A stretch of DNA of 64,000 nt from Mycobacterium colombiense (GTDB lineage: Bacteria > Actinomycetota > Actinomycetes > Mycobacteriales > Mycobacteriaceae), in assembly GCF_001953985.1 (NCBI RefSeq), contig NZ_MBEI01000051.1, positions 186,001 to 250,000 on the forward strand, read 5' to 3'. The notes beneath the pieces were generated by a model. The model made no database searches. It saw only the letters and a program-made list of their open reading frames with translations, and had not been told where the DNA came from. The position numbers were made by a program, and so were the translations under genes. How positions within the stretch are numbered: position 1 is the first letter of the stretch; the number at the start of each line of letters is the position of its first letter. Below are positions 60,020-64,000 of the stretch, piece after piece.

Positions 60020-61438
60020 TTAGACGTCGTCCTCCCCGATCCGGTGCACATGGATGAGGTTGGTTGACCCTACTGTGCCAGGCGGCGCGCCGGCGACGAT
60101 GACCACCAGGTCGCCACGCTTGTAGCGACCGAGCTCCAGCAGCGACTTGTCTACCTGGCGGATCATGCCGTCCGTGGAGGTCATCATCGGGACGATGAAC
60201 GTTTCGGTGCCCCAGGTCATGGCCAGCTGACTGCGCACCTCGGGCCAGGCGGTGAAGGCGAGCAGCGGCAGCGGGGTGTGCAGGCGCGCGAGGCGCTTGA
60301 CGGTGTCGCCGGACTGGGTGAAAGCGACCAGCGCCTTGGCGTCGAGCCGCTCACCGATGTCGCGGGCCGCATACGAGATCACGCCGCGCTTGGTGCGCGG
60401 CACGTGTGTCAGCGGCGGCGCGGCCGTGGAGTTGTCCTCCACCGCGCAGATGATGCGCGCCATGGTCCGAACGGCCGCCATCGGATACTTCCCCACTGAG
60501 GTTTCGCCGGACAGCATCACCGCGTCGGCGCCGTCCAGGACGGCGTTGGCGACGTCGGAGGCCTCCGCCCGGGTCGGCCGTGAGCTCTCGATCATCGAAT
60601 CGAGCATCTGGGTCGCCACGATCACGGGTTTCGCGTTCTCCCGGGCCATCTGGATGGCCCGCTTCTGCACCAGTGGGACCTCTTCCAGCGGAAGCTCGAC
60701 GCCCAGGTCGCCGCGGGCCACCATGATCGCGTCGAAGGCCAGCACGATGGCCTCCAGATTGTCGACGGCCTCTGGCTTCTCCAGCTTCGCGATCACCGGC
60801 ACCCGCCGGCCGACCCGGTCCATCACCTCGTGCACCAACTCGACGTCCGAGGGCGAACGCACGAACGAGAGCGCGACCAGGTCGACACCGAGCTCGAGCG
60901 CGAAGGTCAGGTCCTCGATGTCCTTCTCCGACAAGGCCGGTGCGGACACGTTCATGCCGGGCAGCGAGATGCCCTTGTTGTTGCTGACCGGCCCGCCCTC
61001 GACGACCGTGCAGATGACGTCGTCACCCTCGATGCCGTCGATCATCAGGCCGACCTTGCCGTCGTCGACCAGGATCCGGTCGCCGACGGCGGCGTCCTCG
61101 GCCAGCTTCTTGTAGGTGGTCGACACGCGGTCGTGGTCGCCCTCGCAGTCGGCGACAGTGATCCGCACCGTTTCGCCGTCGGCCCAGTACGTGGGCCCGG
61201 TGGCGAACCGCCCCAGCCTGATCTTGGGGCCCTGAAGGTCGGCGAGGACGCCGACGGCGCGGCCCGTGGCGTCGGAAGCGGACCTGACGCGCTCGTAGGC
61301 GGCTTTGTGATCGGAGTAGTCGCCGTGGCTGAAGTTCAGCCGCGCGACGTCCATTCCGGCCTCAACCAGGGCCAGGATCGACTCATCCGAATTGGTCGCA
61401 GGGCCAAGGGTGCAGACGATCTTCCCGCGTCTACTCAC
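60020..61438 (-). CDS. pykA: Pyruvate kinase
   Basis: Glycolytic pyruvate kinase of 472 aa (phosphoenolpyruvate + ADP to pyruvate + ATP). The active-site core includes TLGPATN, LNFSHGDYSDH, PVIAKLEKPEAVDNLEAIV (with the catalytic Lys), MVARGDLGVELP and TQMLDSMIESSRPTRAEASD in overlapping family blocks. The C-terminal regulatory domain starts around 350. GTG start 8 bases after a TATGCT -10 box, so near-leaderless. tesB1 follows. Rv1617 counterpart. Confidence 0.97.
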   Translation of the reverse strand: MSRRGKIVCTLGPATNSDESILALVEAGMDVARLNFSHGDYSDHKAAYERVRSASDATGRAVGVLADLQGPKIRLGRFATGPTYWADGETVRITVADCEGDHDRVSTTYKKLAEDAAVGDRILVDDGKVGLMIDGIEGDDVICTVVEGGPVSNNKGISLPGMNVSAPALSEKDIEDLTFALELGVDLVALSFVRSPSDVELVHEVMDRVGRRVPVIAKLEKPEAVDNLEAIVLAFDAIMVARGDLGVELPLEEVPLVQKRAIQMARENAKPVIVATQMLDSMIESSRPTRAEASDVANAVLDGADAVMLSGETSVGKYPMAAVRTMARIICAVEDNSTAAPPLTHVPRTKRGVISYAARDIGERLDAKALVAFTQSGDTVKRLARLHTPLPLLAFTAWPEVRSQLAMTWGTETFIVPMMTSTDGMIRQVDKSLLELGRYKRGDLVVIVAGAPPGTVGSTNLIHVHRIGEDDV

Positions 61439-61504
61439 GCCGACCCAGCATAGTCGTGTGTAACCCGCGCGGACGCCACATCGGTGACGTCGCGGGGTGT
61501 GCTC

Positions 61505-61951
61505 TTACCCACCAAGAACGGTGGGAAACAACGGGAAGGCGGGCAGGTTACGCAGCACCGTCCACGCGACCGTCGCGACCACGATGGTCAGCAATGCGGC
61601 CCTGGACGGCACTCCCTTGCCGCGGATACGGCGCACCAGCAGCCATGCGGCCAGCAGCGGGATTCCTGCCAGCAGGAAGACGTTGTCGTGGATGGCGGCC
61701 GCCAGGTCGCCGTGCAACACGTCGTGCGTCATCCGCAGCCCGCCGCAAAACGGGCAATTCCAGCCGGTGAGCCATTTGAACGGACACGCCGGGTAGATCG
61801 AACTCGGGCTGTGTGGGTCCGCCAGCGCGACGTAGCCGAGCGCGCCGCCCAGCACCACGCCGGTCCCGGCCGCGATGGAGAGGCGATGGCGCCGCAGGCC
61901 GTGCGGGAGGGGTCTAGCCGCTGACCTCGCGTTGGTCACGCATTTCAGCAT
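61505..61951 (-). CDS. DUF2752 membrane protein (Rv1616 type)
   Basis: Protein of 148 aa with three membrane helices and the DUF2752 signature YPACPFKWLTGWNCPFCGGL followed by RMTHDVLHGD, whose cysteines may bind metal. Function unknown; the family is widespread. ATG 61951 used; GTG 61939 is an alternative. It lies 48 bases downstream of lgt, and the M. tuberculosis gene usually between them (Rv1615) is missing. Confidence 0.85.
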   Translation of the reverse strand: MLKCVTNARSAARPLPHGLRRHRLSIAAGTGVVLGGALGYVALADPHSPSSIYPACPFKWLTGWNCPFCGGLRMTHDVLHGDLAAAIHDNVFLLAGIPLLAAWLLVRRIRGKGVPSRAALLTIVVATVAWTVLRNLPAFPLFPTVLGG

Positions 61952-61999
61952 GCCAGATCCCTTGCGCCCCGCCAGGTGAAATCGGGGCCACGCCGGCGG

Positions 62000-63697
62000 T
62001 TAGCGGCCCGACAGCCGGTTCCTCAGTCGCGAGCCCCATCGCCGACGGGTTTCCGGCTGGGCTGGGCTCGTTGTGGCTTCGGGTTTCTCGGGTTCGGGTT
62101 TCTCGGGTTCGGGTGTTTCGGCGGCCGGCTCGTCTGCCGTTGCGGCTTCCGGCTCTTCGGCTTCGGGCTCTTCCGATTCCGCTTCCGGCTCTTCGGCTTC
62201 GGGCTCTTCGGCTTCGGTTTCGGGCTCCTCCGCTTCGGGCTGTTCGAGTTCCGCTTCGGGCTGTTCCGCCTCAGGCTCTTCTGCTTCGGGCTCCTCGGCT
62301 TCAGGCTCGACTGTTTCGGCTTCCGGCTCTTCTGCCGCAGGCTCTTCGGCTTCGGACCCTTCAGGCTCTTCGGCTTCCGGCTCCGCCGCTTCGGCTTCCG
62401 GCTCTTCGGTTTCGGCTTCCGGCTCCGCGGCTGCCGGCTCCGCCGCCTCGGCCTCAGGCTCTTCGGCTTCGGACTCTTCGGACTCTTCGGGCTCGGCCTC
62501 GGCTTCCGTCTCGTCGGATTCCGCCTCTGCCTCGGCCTTTTCGGGATCCTGGGGCTCCTCGGGCTCGGGCTCGTCGACCTCCGCCTCGTCGACCTCCGCC
62601 TCTTCGACTTCCGCCTCGCTCGGCTCCGCCTCGATTGCCTCCGTCGAGTCCGCCACCGGTTCTTCGGCTTCCGCATCGGCCGCGGCGGTTTCGTCAGCTT
62701 CCGCAGTCTCCAGCGACGACGTCGGCGCATCGGCTGCCGCGACGGCCCCCGCGCCCGCCGCGGCCGTCGCTGCGGCCACCGTCGCGGGCTCTTCCTCCGG
62801 TTCGGCTTCGGCCGCCTCCTCGTCGAGGTACTGCTTGCCGCGCAGGCTCTCGGGATCTTCGCGGCCCTTCGGCGCCGCCATCAGATACACCACGGCCCCG
62901 ATGAACACGAAAGTCGATGTGAACGAGTTGATCCGGATGCCGGCGATGTGAGTGGCGGCGTCGTCGCGCAGCAACTCGACACAGAACCGCCCCACGCAAT
63001 AGCCCGCCACGTAGAGAGCGAACAGCCGGCCGTGGCCCAACGTGAAGCGCCGATCCGCATAGATGAGCGCGACGAAAATCAGGACGTTCCAGATCAATTC
63101 GTAGAGAAACGTCGGCTGCACCACGAACGCGACTTGGCCCGTCGACACGCCATCCAGCGAATGCGGGTCGATGTATCCCGAGGGGTCTCGGCGGTAGAAG
63201 ACCTCCAGGCCCCACGGCAGCGTGGTTTCGCGGCCATACAGCTCCTGATTGAAGTAATTGCCGAGCCGGCCGATGGCCTGCGCCAGAATGACTCCGGGGG
63301 CCAGCGCGTCGGCGAAGGCCGGAAGCGGAATCCCATGCCGGCGGCAGCCGATCCAGGCGCCGACGCCGCCGAGCGCCACCGCGCCCCAAATGCCCAAACC
63401 GCCGTCCCAGATCCGCACGGCCGCACCGAGTCCGGCGCCGCCGGGGCCCCAATAAGTCCGCCAGTCGGTGGCCAGGTGATACAGCCGGCCACCGATCAAT
63501 CCGAACGGCACCGTCCACAGCGCGATGTCGTAGATCACGCCGCGCTCGCCGCCGCGGGCCTCCCAGCGCCGGTCACCGATCAGCAGTGCGGCCACGATGC
63601 CGGCGATGATGAACAGCGCATAGGCCCGGATGGGCACCGGGCCGAGGTGCCACACGCCCTGCGGGGGGCTCGGGAAATAGGCCAGCAGCTTCGTCAC
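62000..63697 (-). CDS. lgt: Prolipoprotein diacylglyceryl transferase with long acidic C-terminal tail
   Basis: Lgt moves diacylglycerol from phosphatidylglycerol to the lipobox cysteine of prolipoproteins. The 565 aa protein is about 100 longer than the M. tuberculosis form. The catalytic part (~1-270) has seven membrane helices, RIWDGGLGIWGAVALGG, the YFNQELYGRET loop and PTFLYELIWN. From ~275 to ~545 it is a low-complexity Glu/Pro/Ala tail made of EEPEAE-like units, ending in a basic RRRWGSRLRNRLSGR. The GTG overlaps the trpA stop by 4 bases (GTGA). Rv1614 counterpart. Confidence 0.95.
   Translation of the reverse strand: MTKLLAYFPSPPQGVWHLGPVPIRAYALFIIAGIVAALLIGDRRWEARGGERGVIYDIALWTVPFGLIGGRLYHLATDWRTYWGPGGAGLGAAVRIWDGGLGIWGAVALGGVGAWIGCRRHGIPLPAFADALAPGVILAQAIGRLGNYFNQELYGRETTLPWGLEVFYRRDPSGYIDPHSLDGVSTGQVAFVVQPTFLYELIWNVLIFVALIYADRRFTLGHGRLFALYVAGYCVGRFCVELLRDDAATHIAGIRINSFTSTFVFIGAVVYLMAAPKGREDPESLRGKQYLDEEAAEAEPEEEPATVAAATAAAGAGAVAAADAPTSSLETAEADETAAADAEAEEPVADSTEAIEAEPSEAEVEEAEVDEAEVDEPEPEEPQDPEKAEAEAESDETEAEAEPEESEESEAEEPEAEAAEPAAAEPEAETEEPEAEAAEPEAEEPEGSEAEEPAAEEPEAETVEPEAEEPEAEEPEAEQPEAELEQPEAEEPETEAEEPEAEEPEAESEEPEAEEPEAATADEPAAETPEPEKPEPEKPEATTSPAQPETRRRWGSRLRNRLSGR
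62083..62660. repeat. Degenerate tandem repeats encoding the Lgt acidic tail
   Basis: The + strand shows many copies of a 12-18 base unit around GGCTCTTCGGCTTCGGG; on the coding (minus) strand these are Glu-Glu-Pro-Glu-Ala codons. Spacing is irregular but always in frame, consistent with expansion by slippage. Copy number is likely to vary between strains. Confidence 0.75.
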
Positions 63698-64000
63698 GAG
63701 GCAGCCGCCCTCTGACGAACACCGGCGGCGAGTTCCTCAGTCAGTGCACGCAATGCAGTCAACCCCCCGTCCCCCAGTGCCGACACCAGCGCGGACCCGA
63801 CAATGACACCGTCGGCGTAGCTGCCGATCTGGGCGGCCTGCTCTCGCGACCGCACCCCCAGACCGACGCCGACGGGTATGTCGGATATCTCCTTGACCCT
63901 GCTCACCAACGCGGGCGCGGCGTTGGACACGACGTCGCGCGCCCCGGTCACGCCCATCGTCGAGGCCGCGTAGACGAATCCACGCGACGCGTCGACCGTC
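63694..64000 (-). CDS. trpA: Tryptophan synthase alpha subunit (C-terminal part, cut by window edge)
   Basis: Last ~101 codons of the alpha subunit, which cleaves indole-3-glycerol phosphate to indole. The start lies beyond the right edge. Recognisable are GFVYAASTMGVTGAR (phosphate-binding region), VGVGLGVRSREQAAQI and DGVIVGSALV, the TIM-barrel end. Its stop overlaps the lgt start by 4 bases, so trpA and lgt are translationally coupled. Rv1613 counterpart. Confidence 0.96.
   Translation of the reverse strand, partial: TVDASRGFVYAASTMGVTGARDVVSNAAPALVSRVKEISDIPVGVGLGVRSREQAAQIGSYADGVIVGSALVSALGDGGLTALRALTEELAAGVRQRAAAS

Noticed and set aside
62083..62660. CRISPR array
   Set aside because: Repeats are short, contiguous, in frame with lgt and have no unique spacers.
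61976..63715. 579-codon open frame opposite lgt, rich in Gly/Phe/Arg
   Set aside because: Created by the in-frame repeats that encode the acidic Lgt tail; no ribosome site or homology.

Overview
This is high-GC chromosomal DNA from a mycobacterium. Nearly every housekeeping gene reads as a close relative of the M. tuberculosis Rv1613-Rv1650 block, laid out here in the opposite orientation (pheT first, trpA last). The sequence is not M. tuberculosis itself. The PE17 gene normally beside the Rv1645c-type oxygenase is missing, no gene lies between lgt and the DUF2752 gene, and several accessory clusters are inserted. A slow-growing species of the M. avium complex type fits, but the species is an inference. 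Rv numbers are given from memory of gene order and protein resemblance, not from a search.

Layout. 1-7 kb: translation genes pheT (cut by the window edge), pheS, tsnR, rplT, rpmI and infC, mixed with a rhomboid-like membrane protein, a class III adenylyl cyclase (Rv1647 type) and an MpaB-family oxygenase. infC appears to start at a rare AUC codon behind a leader with an intrinsic terminator. 7.5-12.8 kb: lysX, a membrane-anchored alpha/beta hydrolase and a small DUF6653-like membrane protein. 12.8-20.5 kb is an accessory segment. It holds a TetR regulator, an E1-like/nitroreductase fusion (MoeY, Rv1355c type) and a GAF-GGDEF-EAL protein (together an Rv1353c-Rv1355c set). Opposite to these runs an operon of a LuxI/GNAT-like protein, a cytochrome P450 and a SAM methyltransferase. 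20.7-30.8 kb: uvrA and uvrB, each with a RecA-independent damage promoter motif, flanking an MBL hydrolase, the cAMP-binding universal stress protein, the LAM-capping mannosyltransferase and an MFS exporter. 31-39.8 kb is a second accessory segment: a receptor Ser/Thr kinase divergent from an FHA-ABC exporter (Rv1747 type), a DUF402 protein, an overlapping DNA ligase / Prim-Pol / Fpg-Nei glycosylase operon, and a secreted protein. 39.8-47.9 kb: coaE, rpsA, polA, a DUF35/thiolase-like pair and pdtaR. 48-50 kb: a tRNA with anticodon CAA, an AT-rich gap, a tiny exported protein, and the Rv1625c-type membrane adenylyl cyclase. 50-56.7 kb: an HdeD-like protein and cydABDC (cytochrome bd and its exporter). 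56.7-64 kb: a mycothiol-dependent isomerase-like protein, an Rv1619-type DUF2156 protein, tesB1, pykA, a DUF2752 protein, lgt with a giant acidic tail, and the end of trpA.

Themes. (1) DNA repair is concentrated here: uvrA, uvrB, polA, the ligase/Prim-Pol/glycosylase trio, and two matches to the PafBC/RecA-NDp promoter pattern. (2) Nucleotide second messengers recur: two adenylyl cyclases, a cAMP-binding USP and a GGDEF-EAL protein. (3) Many genes look leaderless, with a TANNNT -10 box ending 6-8 bases before the start codon and no Shine-Dalgarno. This helped fix the starts of lysX, polA, the MFS exporter and the Rv1625c-type cyclase. No insertion sequence, prophage, CRISPR array or rRNA was seen.
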